A stretch of 64,000 nucleotides of DNA from the NCBI GenBank assembly GCA_003161435.1, contig PMOS01000005.1, forward strand, positions 1-64,000, in the 5' to 3' direction. The translations under genes and the position numbers were made by a program. This DNA comes from Vulcanimicrobiota bacterium (GTDB taxonomy: Bacteria; Vulcanimicrobiota; Vulcanimicrobiia; Vulcanimicrobiales; Vulcanimicrobiaceae). Shown one piece after another: positions 51,645 to 60,455 of the stretch (its first letter is position 1; each line of letters starts with the position of its first letter). The notes under the pieces were generated by a model. The model made no database searches. It saw nothing but the letters and a program-made list of their open reading frames with translations, and had not been told where the DNA came from.

Positions 51645-53050
51645 CGCACGATGACGTCCGGCGTCATGACGAACACCACGTCGGTGTCGGTCTTTTGATA
51701 GTTCGTCGAGCGGAACAACTTGCCGAGGATCGGCAGGTCGCCTAGGAGCGGGATCTTGTTGATGTTGCGCGTCTCGATCCGCCGCAGCAGGCCGCCCATC
51801 ACGACGCTCTCGCCGTCGCGGGTGACGATGTCGGTCGACAGCTTGCTCGTCTTGAGGGCCGGAACGACAAATCCGTTGAGCGTGATGCCGTCCGCGAAGT
51901 CGAGGTCGGAGACTTCCGGGGCGATCTTCGTCTCAACGGTTCCGTTGCCAAGCAGCGTCGGCGTCATCAGGAGTTTGACGCCATATTCCTTGAAGACGAT
52001 GCTGATCTGGCCGAGGCCGGTCGAGAACGCGTACGGGATCTCGCCGCCGACGAGGAACGAAGCTTCCTGGCCCGGTGACGTCACCAGGTTCGGCGCGCTC
52101 AGAACGCGCGCGTGGCCGCTCTGGACGATCAGGTCCAGCGTCGGTGCGAGCCGCGTGAGCCGGAAGAACGGCTGGATGCTCAGTGCGGGGCTGGTCGACG
52201 CGCCGGGCTCGATTGCGACGTAGCTGGGGTTGCCGATCGTGTAGGTTCCCGGATTGTTCGGATCGGGCGTCGCGCCTTGCAAGTGGATGCCCAGCTGCTT
52301 GAGCCCGGTCTTGTCGATCTCGAGAATGTTGACTTTGATGGCGATTTGCGTCGTCGTCTCGGTCGACAGCCGGTCGATGATCTTCCCTTCGGCGGTGAGG
52401 TTCCGTCCGGCGAGGCTGCGCACGCGACCGAGCACTGCTTCGGCGTCGGCACGATCGTGAACCGAGCCGCCGACGACGATGTTGCCGTTTCCGTCCCCTT
52501 CGACGCGTACGTGCGAGGTGAGCGGATCGCGAGCCAGAGCCGAGTGCAGCTCGCCCAGCGGATCCGCCACCGTGACGGCGTTGACGAACGAAACCTTCTT
52601 GTCTTTAGCGTAGACGGCGAAACGGCTCAGGACGTCATTGACGTGCAGTTGTTGGGTGTTGTCGGCGACCGCGCCGCGCACGAGGATGGTGCCGGGCGCT
52701 TGCGAGACGGTGATACCGGGCATGTCGAGCGCTTGCCGGATCGCCTGCTCGATAGCGTCGAGGCCGGGATCGGTGACCACGACCTCATAATCCATGCGGC
52801 CCGCAGCGGCCCACACGGTGACGGTCGTTCTCCCGGGCGACTTGCCGTTGATAAGCAATTGGCCGCCGGTCGGAACGACGCCGGCGATACCGGCATCACC
52901 GACGGCGACACGAGTCATACCGGGTGCAACGATCGACGCCGAGGCGCCGACCCCAAGCGAGAGCAAGTGCTCCTGGGCTCGTGCGGGGGCGGCGGCGGAA
53001 AGAAGGACGGCTGCGGTAAGCGCAGCCGCCGCGGAGCGGTGCACGTTCAT
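51641..53050 (-). CDS. cpaC: Flp pilus secretin CpaC/RcpA
   Basis: This outer-membrane channel for the Flp pilus has 469 residues. It has a signal peptide (cleavage near PARAQ), an N-terminal pilus-assembly domain (GDAGIAGVVPTGGQLLINGK), a BON-like region (about 110-200) and a secretin C-domain (about 235-469) with VLSAPNLVTSPGQEASFLVG, EIPYAF, FKEYGVKLLMTPTLLGNGTV and VVMGGLLRR. Its presence implies a diderm cell. It is the first gene of the minus-strand pilus operon. Confidence 0.92.
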   Translation of the reverse strand: MNVHRSAAAALTAAVLLSAAAPARAQEHLLSLGVGASASIVAPGMTRVAVGDAGIAGVVPTGGQLLINGKSPGRTTVTVWAAAGRMDYEVVVTDPGLDAIEQAIRQALDMPGITVSQAPGTILVRGAVADNTQQLHVNDVLSRFAVYAKDKKVSFVNAVTVADPLGELHSALARDPLTSHVRVEGDGNGNIVVGGSVHDRADAEAVLGRVRSLAGRNLTAEGKIIDRLSTETTTQIAIKVNILEIDKTGLKQLGIHLQGATPDPNNPGTYTIGNPSYVAIEPGASTSPALSIQPFFRLTRLAPTLDLIVQSGHARVLSAPNLVTSPGQEASFLVGGEIPYAFSTGLGQISIVFKEYGVKLLMTPTLLGNGTVETKIAPEVSDLDFADGITLNGFVVPALKTSKLSTDIVTRDGESVVMGGLLRRIETRNINKIPLLGDLPILGKLFRSTNYQKTDTDVVFVMTPDVIVR

Positions 53051-53075
53051 CGAACGCAGTATGACACGCCACCCC

Positions 53076-53087
53076 CGCGTTAACGCG
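53076..53087. promoter_or_regulatory. 12-bp perfect palindrome between the divergent pilus operons
   Basis: CGCGTTAACGCG lies 26 bases upstream of cpaC in the 138-base divergent region shared with the gene at 53189. It could be an operator for a regulator controlling both arms. Confidence 0.35.
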
Positions 53088-53188
53088 TCAACGCTCCGCT
53101 CACATTGCGCTAATTTTCAAGTGACAACCTTCACAGCGGGGCACCAAGGGACTAGACTGCGTCTGCCGGCCCACCTCTGGGAGAACGT

Positions 53189-53884
53189 ATGTCTTCGCTA
53201 GCACGCCTCGCAATCGCCCTCGTCTTCATCGCCACGACGGCCGCCCCCGTCGCGGCTCAACCAATCGGAACGCCGCTGGCGCGACTTGCGGTACAGGACG
53301 GGTATACGTACGCGTGGCTGTCCGACGAAGGCGGCGTTCAACTCTCAAAGCCGGGCGTCGTCATCGAATTCCGAGCTGGCCAGACGCTTTACCGCGTCGG
53401 TGATCGGGTTTTTGCTGCCGACGTACCGCCGTACTACAACGGGAGCGATCTCGTCGTAAGTGCGTCGGTCGCCGAGCAACTGGCGCGGATCGCGCAAGCG
53501 TATCCGATCGTCACGCCGCCACCAGCGCCGCCGGCTCCGGCGACGTCTGGTACCGGCGCGCTCACGGTGGAGGCCCGGATCGCGCACGGCATGGAGGCTG
53601 TCGCGATCCGTGGTCACGGCCCAGCGAACGTTCCCATTACGGTGACTCTGACCGGCGAGATCTCCCGAGATCTTCCGGTCGTCGTCCTCTCGCGCACGGC
53701 TGCGCGCACCGCCTCCGACGGCACGTACTCCGTGATCATCGGAATCGCGGCCGGGCCGCCACGCGGCAGCACCATCGTTGCGACCGTGACATCACTGACC
53801 GGCATCACACCCGGCAGCGCACGGTTACAGATCGATCGACCGAGTCCCAACGTGGATTCGCCGCTCGACGCGGATCCGCAGTAA
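53189..53884 (+). CDS. exported protein heading the plus-strand pilus operon
   Basis: The 231-residue protein has a signal peptide (cleavage near PVAAQ). The first mature domain (about 28-105) contains VVIEFRAGQTLYRVGDRVFA and resembles the copper-amine-oxidase N-terminal-like 'stalk' domain. A Pro/Ala linker (about 110-122) leads to a beta-sandwich-like domain (AVAIRGHGPANVPITVTLTG form). A periplasmic accessory role in the pilus is inferred from position only. Confidence 0.65.
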   Translation: MSSLARLAIALVFIATTAAPVAAQPIGTPLARLAVQDGYTYAWLSDEGGVQLSKPGVVIEFRAGQTLYRVGDRVFAADVPPYYNGSDLVVSASVAEQLARIAQAYPIVTPPPAPPAPATSGTGALTVEARIAHGMEAVAIRGHGPANVPITVTLTGEISRDLPVVVLSRTAARTASDGTYSVIIGIAAGPPRGSTIVATVTSLTGITPGSARLQIDRPSPNVDSPLDADPQ

Positions 53885-53899
53885 TTGCGGAGATCGCCG

Positions 53900-54073
53900 A
53901 TGACGCAATCGCTCGTTCCCTTCTTGCGCGACGACGACGGGGCGACCCTCGTCGAGTACGCAATGGTCGTCGCCTTCGTCGCGTTGGTTTGCGTCGCCGC
54001 AGTCTCGATGTTCGGCGGCCCCATCACCTCCGCGTTCTGGAGTTTCGATTCGAAGCTCTCCACTGGCTCGTAG
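53900..54073 (+). CDS. flp: Flp-family type IVb pilin
   Basis: The 57-residue prepilin contains RDDDGATLVEYAMVVAFVAL, the standard cleavage site and hydrophobic helix. ATG 53900 is chosen because GGAG lies seven bases upstream. The C-terminal part is short (FWSFDSKLSTGS). A second Flp gene follows after 52 bases. Confidence 0.85.
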   Translation: MTQSLVPFLRDDDGATLVEYAMVVAFVALVCVAAVSMFGGPITSAFWSFDSKLSTGS

Positions 54074-54125
54074 ACGCTACGGCCGCCCCCACCCAAAACC
54101 AAACCAAACCGAAAGGAATCCACCC

Positions 54126-54296
54126 GTGTTCACCACTCTGAGTTCGATGCTCCGCAACGACGAAGGCGCGACCCTCGTCGAGTACTCCTTGGTCGTTGCA
54201 CTCATCGCGGTCGCCGCGATCGTCGCCATGACGGCGCTCGGCACCAGCGTCAAGGGTCTGTTCACCAGCATGAGCGGCCAGCTGAACGCCGCCTAA
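54126..54296 (+). CDS. flp: Flp-family type IVb pilin
   Basis: GTG 54126, with AAGGAA about eight bases upstream, encodes 56 residues: LRNDEGATLVEYSLVVALIA followed by a helix and the tail LFTSMSGQLNAA. It is likely the major pilin, given its canonical length and sequence. It lies between the other plus-strand flp and cpaA. Confidence 0.88.
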   Translation: MFTTLSSMLRNDEGATLVEYSLVVALIAVAAIVAMTALGTSVKGLFTSMSGQLNAA

Positions 54297-54318
54297 TACC
54301 AACCGGCGGATTGCGGAC

Positions 54319-54840
54319 ATGTTCTTCACCGTCATCTTGGTGATCGCGTGCGCAATCGCAGCCGTAACCGATCTCGCGACGCGGCGGGTCCCGAACGTTC
54401 TCACGTTCGGCCTTGCCGCCGTCGCGATAATCGGATCCGTGCAGCACGGACTCATCGCGCTGCCGTTCGCTCTGATCGCTTATAGCGCGCTTCTCCTCGT
54501 CGGTTCGGTCGTGTATGGACGCGGCTGGTTCGGCGGCGGCGACGTCAAGCTGTTGGCAGCCGGTGCGATCTGCGCGGGCTGGCCCGGCGCACTGACCTTC
54601 TTCCTTGCAACCGGGCTCGCCGGCGGCGCACTGGCGCTGCTCGAACTGGCCCGCGCAGGGCGGTTGACGACCTCACTTTCGCTGCTCGCATCGGCAGCAG
54701 CATCCGGCGGTTTCGGCCGCGGCATCACCCTCGACCCTGAACGGCGGCGGCTACCCTACGCCATCGCCATCACCGTCGGAGCACTCACTTTACTCGCCTC
54801 GGAGACCTTCGCACCATGGTTGCAGCTCGTCCGCGTCTAG
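54319..54840 (+). CDS. cpaA: CpaA/TadV prepilin peptidase
   Basis: The 173-residue A24-family membrane protease has the two catalytic Asp sites: VTDLATRRVPN (about 17-27) and GGGDVKLLAAGA (about 73-84). It lacks the N-methylase domain, as usual for TadV, and would cleave Flp leaders after the Gly. Its 3' end overlaps cpaB by 25 bases. A second A24 peptidase is encoded at 59483. Confidence 0.88.
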   Translation: MFFTVILVIACAIAAVTDLATRRVPNVLTFGLAAVAIIGSVQHGLIALPFALIAYSALLLVGSVVYGRGWFGGGDVKLLAAGAICAGWPGALTFFLATGLAGGALALLELARAGRLTTSLSLLASAAASGGFGRGITLDPERRRLPYAIAITVGALTLLASETFAPWLQLVRV

Positions 54841-55691
54841 ACCGTCGTTCGACGACACTGATCATCGCAGCGATCCTAGCGCTCGGGACCGGGTTGCTGA
54901 CGTTCAACTATCTCACGACGATCGGCCGAAGCCGAACCGCCGTGGTCGCACCGCGCCCGGTGCTCATCGCCGCGCGCGACATCCCGGCGCGCGTGCAGAT
55001 CACCGGCGACATGGTCACGACCTCGATTCGTCCCGGTGATGCGATCGATCCCGATGCGCTCAACGCGCCGGGGCTCGCCATCGGCCGGACCGCCGCCGTC
55101 TCGATGCCGGCCGGCAGCACGATCACGACATCCAAGATCATGTCCGCGCAGGCCCAGACGCTTGAAACGCGCGTCCCGCGCGGGATGCGCGCGATCGCGA
55201 TTCCGATCGACCGCGTCAAGGGCGTCGGCGCACTGATCCAGCCCGGCGACCACGTCGACATCATCGCGGTGACGGCGCCGCGGCAAAACCAGCAGCCGGT
55301 CGCGGCGACGATCTTGCGCGACGTGCCGGTGCTCGCCATAGGCACCACCCTCGAGACGCCCAGCGGCGCAACCCCGTCGCCGGACGCGAGCCAGACGGTA
55401 TCGCTCGCGGTCACGCCGTCTCAAGCAAAGCTTCTCACGCTGGTCGACCTCAACGCGACGCTGCGGCTCTCGCTGCGCGCGCCCAGTGACGATCGCAGCG
55501 GCAACAAGCCGATGCTCGGCGAACCGATCGACCTGTCCGTGCCTGCCGCGCAGCGCGTCGCCGCGCCGGCTGCGCCGGCCCCGGCCGTCGCCGCACCGGC
55601 AGCGCCCGCTGCGCGTGCCCCCGCTCCCGCGCAGGCCCCGCACCGGTCCGGTGTCGAGGTCATCAACGGCGATAAGGTCGTCCAGCAATGA
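54816..55691 (+). CDS. cpaB: Flp pilus assembly protein CpaB/RcpC
   Basis: The 291-residue protein has one N-terminal membrane helix, a SAF-type domain (ARDIPARVQITGDMVTTSI, about 52-70) and the RcpC core (PRGMRAIAIPIDRVKGVGAL, QPGDHVDIIA). The tail (about 245-280) is Ala/Pro-rich, then GVEVINGDKV. CpaB connects the inner-membrane platform to the secretin. Its stop overlaps the start of the fusion gene by ATGA. Confidence 0.9.
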   Translation: MVAARPRLDRRSTTLIIAAILALGTGLLTFNYLTTIGRSRTAVVAPRPVLIAARDIPARVQITGDMVTTSIRPGDAIDPDALNAPGLAIGRTAAVSMPAGSTITTSKIMSAQAQTLETRVPRGMRAIAIPIDRVKGVGALIQPGDHVDIIAVTAPRQNQQPVAATILRDVPVLAIGTTLETPSGATPSPDASQTVSLAVTPSQAKLLTLVDLNATLRLSLRAPSDDRSGNKPMLGEPIDLSVPAAQRVAAPAAPAPAVAAPAAPAARAPAPAQAPHRSGVEVINGDKVVQQ

Positions 55692-57787
55692 GCGCCAACG
55701 TCGCCGTCGTCATCGGCGCAAAGGGCGGCGCCGGCGCGACGACGCTCTGCGTCGACGCGATCTCACGGCTCTCGAAGAACGCGGACGTCGCGCTCGTCGA
55801 CGGTGACTTGGTCGCGCGCCGCGCGATCGCGGTGCTGCTCGACAAGGTTCGTGCGCTCGACGGCGCGCGCACGACGCCGAACATCGCGTCGATCGAAGAC
55901 GGTCGCATGACCATCGTCGAGCTGACGGCCACCTTTGACGGCGGCTTCACCATCAAGCCGCCCGACGTGCTGGCGCTGGCCGAAGACTTGGTCGCCCGCA
56001 AGTCGGTCGTCGTCGTCGACGCGCCGCAGCCATTCGCCGCCGCCGTCCGTCCGTTCGTGTCCTTGGGCCGCCGCTTCATCCTGGTCGTCGAACCGTCGGT
56101 TCTTGGTTTGACCAGCGCGCGCGTCGCTCAACTGGAGTTCGAGCGCTTCGGCATCGCCAAAGAGCGGCTCGACGTCGTGGTCGTCACGCGCGATCCGCGC
56201 AATGCGCTGCCGCGCGGGCGCGTCGAGTCGGCGCTCGGTACCAAAGTCTCGGTCGAGATCCCGCCGAGCGCCGATCGCCGCTACGAGCGCGCGCTCGAAG
56301 CGTTCGCGGAGCTGTGCGCGACGCCGTCACCGTTCACCGAAAGCCTCAGGTTGTCACCGTCGTCGCAAGCACCGGTCGGCGATCGCCGCCTGGGGCCGCG
56401 CCGCCCGCCGGACCAGAAGGTCGTTCCGCTCGTCGCAGCGCCCAAAGAGGGTGCGTCGAACGGGAAGCCGACGCGCATGGCGATTCCGGTCACCCACAAG
56501 TTCGACGCGCTCAAGACCGAGATCCACGAAGAGCTCGCCAAGCGCGTCGATCCGACCAAGATGACGCGCGCCACCAACGAGCAGGCGAAGGTCGCCGAAT
56601 TGCGCTCGCAGGTCGGCGAGATCGTCAGCGAGTTGCTGCACGGCCACCGTGATATCGGCTCGGCCGAAGAGGCGGCCCGGCTCAAGCTCGAGATCGTCGA
56701 CGAGGCGATCGGACTGGGCCCGCTCGAGGACCTGCTGCGCGAACCGGACATCAGCGAGATCATGGTCAACGGCCCGCAAAACATCTTCATCGAGCGCAAC
56801 GGCCGGATCGAGCGCACCGCCAAGGAATTCACCAGCGACAAGCACCTCCGCGCGACGATCGAACGCATCATCGCGCCGCTCGGGCGCCGGCTCGACGAAG
56901 CGCAGCCGATGGTCGACGCGCGACTGCCCGACGGCTCGCGCGTCAACGCGATCATCGAGCCGCTCTCGCTCAACGGCGCGACGATGACGATCCGCCGCTT
57001 CGGCACGCGCCGCATGACGTCGGCCGACCTGATCACGCTGGGCGCCGCCGCTCCGGAGATCCTCGATTTCCTGCGGGCCGCGGTCGAAGCGCGCCTGAAC
57101 ATTATCGTGGCCGGCGGAACGGGCTCAGGGAAGACGACGTTCTTGAACGTGCTCTCGAGCTACTTGCCGGTCCACGAACGCATCGTGACGATCGAAGACG
57201 CGGCCGAGCTGTCGCTCGACCAAGATCACGTCGTGCGCCTGGAAGCGCGACCGCCGAACATTCAAGGCGCCGGCGAGATTCGCATCCGCGACCTCGTTCG
57301 CAATGCGCTCCGCATGCGGCCCGATCGCATCATCGTCGGCGAGTGCCGCGGCGGCGAAGCGCTCGACATGTTGCAAGCGATGAACACCGGCCACGACGGC
57401 TCGCTCACGACGATCCACGCGAACAGTCCGCGCGACGCACTCTCTCGCTTGGAAACCCTGGTGCTGATGGCAGGCTTCGACCTTCCGGTACGAGCGATCC
57501 GCGAGCAGGTCGCGGGTGCGGTCGACATGATCCTCCAGCTGACGCGCATGCGCGACGGCACGCGCAAGCTGACCAGCGTGTGCGAGGTCGTCGGCCTCGA
57601 AGGCGACGTCGTCACGACCCAGGAGATCGCGCGCTACGATCAGCGCGGCGTCGACAAGGACAACAAAGTCCGTGGCAGCTTCATCTTCACCGGCGTGCAG
57701 CCGATGTGCCTGGGCAAGTTCCAGGAATACGGCATCACCTACGACGTTCGCGGCCTGTCCGAGCTGGAGCGCGTTGCATCGTGGTAA
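55688..57787 (+). CDS. TadZ-TadA (CpaE-CpaF) fusion ATPase
   Basis: The 699-residue protein joins two pilus ATPases usually encoded separately. Residues about 1-205 are a MinD/ParA-like TadZ domain: GAKGGAGATTL keeps the signature Lys but has Ala in place of the P-loop Lys, as in other CpaE proteins, and VVVVDAPQPF is Walker B-like. A charged linker (about 210-260) leads to CpaF: FIERNGRIERT, Walker A GGTGSGKTTFLNVL (about 476-489), Walker B RPDRIIVGECRGGEALDMLQ and HDGSLTTIHAN. CpaF powers pilus extension; TadZ positions the machine. No frameshift or stop separates the halves. Confidence 0.9.
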   Translation: MSANVAVVIGAKGGAGATTLCVDAISRLSKNADVALVDGDLVARRAIAVLLDKVRALDGARTTPNIASIEDGRMTIVELTATFDGGFTIKPPDVLALAEDLVARKSVVVVDAPQPFAAAVRPFVSLGRRFILVVEPSVLGLTSARVAQLEFERFGIAKERLDVVVVTRDPRNALPRGRVESALGTKVSVEIPPSADRRYERALEAFAELCATPSPFTESLRLSPSSQAPVGDRRLGPRRPPDQKVVPLVAAPKEGASNGKPTRMAIPVTHKFDALKTEIHEELAKRVDPTKMTRATNEQAKVAELRSQVGEIVSELLHGHRDIGSAEEAARLKLEIVDEAIGLGPLEDLLREPDISEIMVNGPQNIFIERNGRIERTAKEFTSDKHLRATIERIIAPLGRRLDEAQPMVDARLPDGSRVNAIIEPLSLNGATMTIRRFGTRRMTSADLITLGAAAPEILDFLRAAVEARLNIIVAGGTGSGKTTFLNVLSSYLPVHERIVTIEDAAELSLDQDHVVRLEARPPNIQGAGEIRIRDLVRNALRMRPDRIIVGECRGGEALDMLQAMNTGHDGSLTTIHANSPRDALSRLETLVLMAGFDLPVRAIREQVAGAVDMILQLTRMRDGTRKLTSVCEVVGLEGDVVTTQEIARYDQRGVDKDNKVRGSFIFTGVQPMCLGKFQEYGITYDVRGLSELERVASW

Positions 57788-58641
57788 ACGCTCTGCCGTT
57801 CGCCATCGTTCTGGGTGTCATCGGAACGATGGCGTTTACGGTATACGCGGCATGGAGCCGTATCGAAGGCTACCTGGCGAAGTTCGTCGGGAGCTTCGCG
57901 GCTGATCTCGACCGCGCGGGTTTGCGCACCCCGGCCGAACGGCTCGGCGCGATCGTCGCGACGGTCACCGTCGTCATGTGGCTGGTGGCGGTGATCGCCC
58001 TGCGTCCCGACCCGCTTCGCGCGATCTTGTTCATCCCGATCTCTTTCGCGCTGACCGCGCTCGGGTTTCGCTTCTGGATCAAGCGCAAGGTGAAGAAACG
58101 GCTCAGAGCGTTCGACGAGCAGCTCGAGCTGGCGCTCCGCCTGATCTCGAGCGGACTGCGCGTCGGCTTGAGCTTGCGGCAGGCTCTGGTGCTCGTCACC
58201 GAAGAGCTGGCCGACCCGGCCCAAACCGAGTTCAGCCGCGTGATCGCGCGCTCGAACATCGGCGTGCCGATGGACGTCGCGTTGGACGATCTTGTGCGGC
58301 GCGTGCCCAGTGAAGAGCTCGCGATGATGGTCGACGCGATTCAAGTCCAGAGCAAGACGGGCGGCAACCTCGCCAAGATCCTCGACCATCTCGCCAGCAC
58401 GATCAAAGGCCGCCGCGCCATCATGCGCAAGATCGCGGCCCTCACCGGCGAGGCGACGTTGAGCGGCTGGGTGATCGGGCTGTTGCCGGTCGGAGTCGGC
58501 GCGTTCATCATGATCGCGCAGCCGCCGATGCGCGCCGCGCTGCTCAATACCGCGATCGGCCATGTCAGCATCATCGCCTTCTGCGTGCTCGAAATCCTGG
58601 GCATCGGCGTGATTCGCGCCATCATGAAAATGGACATATGA
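57781..58641 (+). CDS. tadB: TadB inner-membrane platform protein
   Basis: The 286-residue T2SF-type protein starts at GTG 57781, overlapping the fusion gene by seven bases. It has helices at about 5-25, 60-80, 85-105 and 225-285, and the F-domain LELALRLISSGLRVGLSLRQ with VQSKTGGNLAKILDHLA. TadB and TadC form the membrane core that the CpaF motor drives. Confidence 0.88.
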   Translation: MVNALPFAIVLGVIGTMAFTVYAAWSRIEGYLAKFVGSFAADLDRAGLRTPAERLGAIVATVTVVMWLVAVIALRPDPLRAILFIPISFALTALGFRFWIKRKVKKRLRAFDEQLELALRLISSGLRVGLSLRQALVLVTEELADPAQTEFSRVIARSNIGVPMDVALDDLVRRVPSEELAMMVDAIQVQSKTGGNLAKILDHLASTIKGRRAIMRKIAALTGEATLSGWVIGLLPVGVGAFIMIAQPPMRAALLNTAIGHVSIIAFCVLEILGIGVIRAIMKMDI

Positions 58642-59486
58642 TTCTCACCGTCACCATCATCGCGCTGCTCTTCGCCGGCGCGCTCTTCGCGGTCGGTTTC
58701 GCGGTCGTCGACCGCGGCGACGACATGAGCCGCCGCTTGGCGGAGCTCGATCCATTTCCGGCCGAAAACGCGCGCAACGACAAGATCGTTCACTCACTGG
58801 TCGACGCGAAGCAGCAGGTGGTGCTCGCCGGTCGCTTCGCGGAAGCGGGCTGGTACAAGACGACCATCATCACCTTCACGCTGACCCGCTTGGGCGTCGC
58901 CGTCGCGATGGGCGCGGCCGGGGCGCTGGTGAGCGCGCTGATTCATGCGCCGCTGTTCATCATCGCAGGAGCCACGCTCATCAGCGCGATCGTCGGGTTC
59001 ATCGCACCGTCCTTCGTGCTCGACAATGCGGTGAAGTCACGCAAAGTGCAGATCGCTCGCCGCATCCCCGATCTGCTCGACATGGTGTCGACGACCGTCG
59101 AAGCCGGCACCGCGCTCAACGGCGCGCTGGCGGTCGCGGTCACGCGCATGCAGGGTCCGCTCTCCGAGGAGTTCCGGATGACCCTCTCGGACATCCGGGT
59201 CGGGATGCCGCGCGTCGACGCGCTCACCGCGCTGGCACGGCGCGTCAAGCAGGTCGATCTGTCGAGCGTCGTCACGGCACTCGTCCAGACCGAGCGTTTG
59301 GGCGGCAACGTCGCGCACGTGCTCGACGAGCTCGCCGAAGAGGCGCGCAATCGGCGCATGAGCCGCGCCGAAGAGGCGGCGGCGAAGCTGCCCGTCAAGA
59401 TGGTGATTCCGATGGCGTTGTTCATGCTGCCGGCGCTGTTCGTCATGATCTTCGGGCCGGTCGCCGCGGAGATGATGAACAAATGA
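58638..59486 (+). CDS. tadC: TadC inner-membrane platform protein
   Basis: The 282-residue protein starts at an ATGA overlap with tadB. It has an N-terminal helix, two helices near 80-135, the T2SF segment IPDLLDMVSTTVEAGTALNG and VQTERLGGNVAHVLDELAEE, and a C-terminal MVIPMALFMLPALFVMIFGP helix. It pairs with TadB. Confidence 0.9.
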   Translation: MILTVTIIALLFAGALFAVGFAVVDRGDDMSRRLAELDPFPAENARNDKIVHSLVDAKQQVVLAGRFAEAGWYKTTIITFTLTRLGVAVAMGAAGALVSALIHAPLFIIAGATLISAIVGFIAPSFVLDNAVKSRKVQIARRIPDLLDMVSTTVEAGTALNGALAVAVTRMQGPLSEEFRMTLSDIRVGMPRVDALTALARRVKQVDLSSVVTALVQTERLGGNVAHVLDELAEEARNRRMSRAEEAAAKLPVKMVIPMALFMLPALFVMIFGPVAAEMMNK

Positions 59487-60094
59487 TCTCGATTCTCTTC
59501 TGGTGCGTCGTCTTTGCCGCGCTCGGAGCCGTCGGGATCTACACCGCGCGCTACGTGTGCGCCGGCCAGACGCCTCCGCCCGACGGGCCGCCGGCGGGCA
59601 AGGTTTCGACCCGCGTGCTGATCGTCGCGAACGCCCTGCTCGGCGCGTTCGCCGCGATGCGCGGGCTGCCGCCGCAGGGGCTGGCCATCGTCGCGCTCGC
59701 GTGCGGCGTGCTGACCGCGATCTGGGTCGCCGACGTCGAGCTGGGCATCATCCCCGACGCGTTCACCCTGGCCCCGCTGGGCGCACTGCTGCTCGCGGCG
59801 GCGCTGAGCGGTCACTGGTACGTCGCTATCGTCGCCGTCGTCCCGGCGTTGCCGTTCGCCGTGCTCGCCTGGCGGTCTCATGGCCTCGGTTTGGGTTGGG
59901 GCGACGTGAAGCTCGCGGCGCTCGGCGGTCCGCTCATCGGGGTCCAAGGCGCGCTCATCTTCTTCGCGCTCGGCTGCACGGCGGCGGTGATCGTTGCGCG
60001 CGCGCGCGGGATCAGCGGACGACCCGTCGCCTTCGGTCCGTACCTCGCGACCGCGATCGCGCTCCCACTCGCCTTGTTGCCGCAGACCTTCTAG
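59483..60094 (+). CDS. second A24 prepilin peptidase
   Basis: The 203-residue membrane protein has the A24 Asp motifs VADVELGIIPDAFT (about 92-105) and LGWGDVKLAALGG (about 139-151). It starts at an ATGA overlap with tadC. Like CpaA it has no methylase domain. It may process the TadE/G-like pseudopilins while CpaA processes Flp, or the reverse. Confidence 0.85.
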   Translation: MISILFWCVVFAALGAVGIYTARYVCAGQTPPPDGPPAGKVSTRVLIVANALLGAFAAMRGLPPQGLAIVALACGVLTAIWVADVELGIIPDAFTLAPLGALLLAAALSGHWYVAIVAVVPALPFAVLAWRSHGLGLGWGDVKLAALGGPLIGVQGALIFFALGCTAAVIVARARGISGRPVAFGPYLATAIALPLALLPQTF

Positions 60095-60104
60095 TGTCCC
60101 GCTG

Positions 60105-60455
60105 ATGGCGATCCTGCGCAACCGGTCGACCGGCGCCGTCCTGGCGGAGAGCATCGCCTTCGCGGTGCCGCCGCTGCGGCACGTCGTCGGCCTGCTGCTC
60201 GGCAGCGGCTACGAGATCGCCGAGAACATCTGGCTCGAACGGTGTCGCGGCGTGCACACGCTGGGACTGCGCTCCGACGTCGATGTCGTGTTCCTCGACG
60301 CGTTCGGCCGCGTGCTCGCGTGCTGCCCCGGCGTGCCGCCTGATTGTCCGAGCGTCGCCTACTCCGACGCCCGCGCGACCTTGAAACTTTCGCCGGGTTC
60401 GCTGGCGCGCACCGACGTGCTCGTCGGTGACGTCCTCATACTCGACGAAGCCTGA
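60105..60455 (+). CDS. DUF192-family protein
   Basis: The 116-residue protein, from ATG 60105, has ENIWLERCRGVHTLGLRSDV and VVFLDAFGRVLACCPGVPP, matching the DUF192 core (CxxxHTxxMRxxxDVVFLD...). DUF192 proteins are small, mostly of unknown function, and common near Tad loci. It is the last gene of the plus-strand pilus operon, and its stop abuts the convergent regulator's stop. Confidence 0.82.
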   Translation: MAILRNRSTGAVLAESIAFAVPPLRHVVGLLLGSGYEIAENIWLERCRGVHTLGLRSDVDVVFLDAFGRVLACCPGVPPDCPSVAYSDARATLKLSPGSLARTDVLVGDVLILDEA

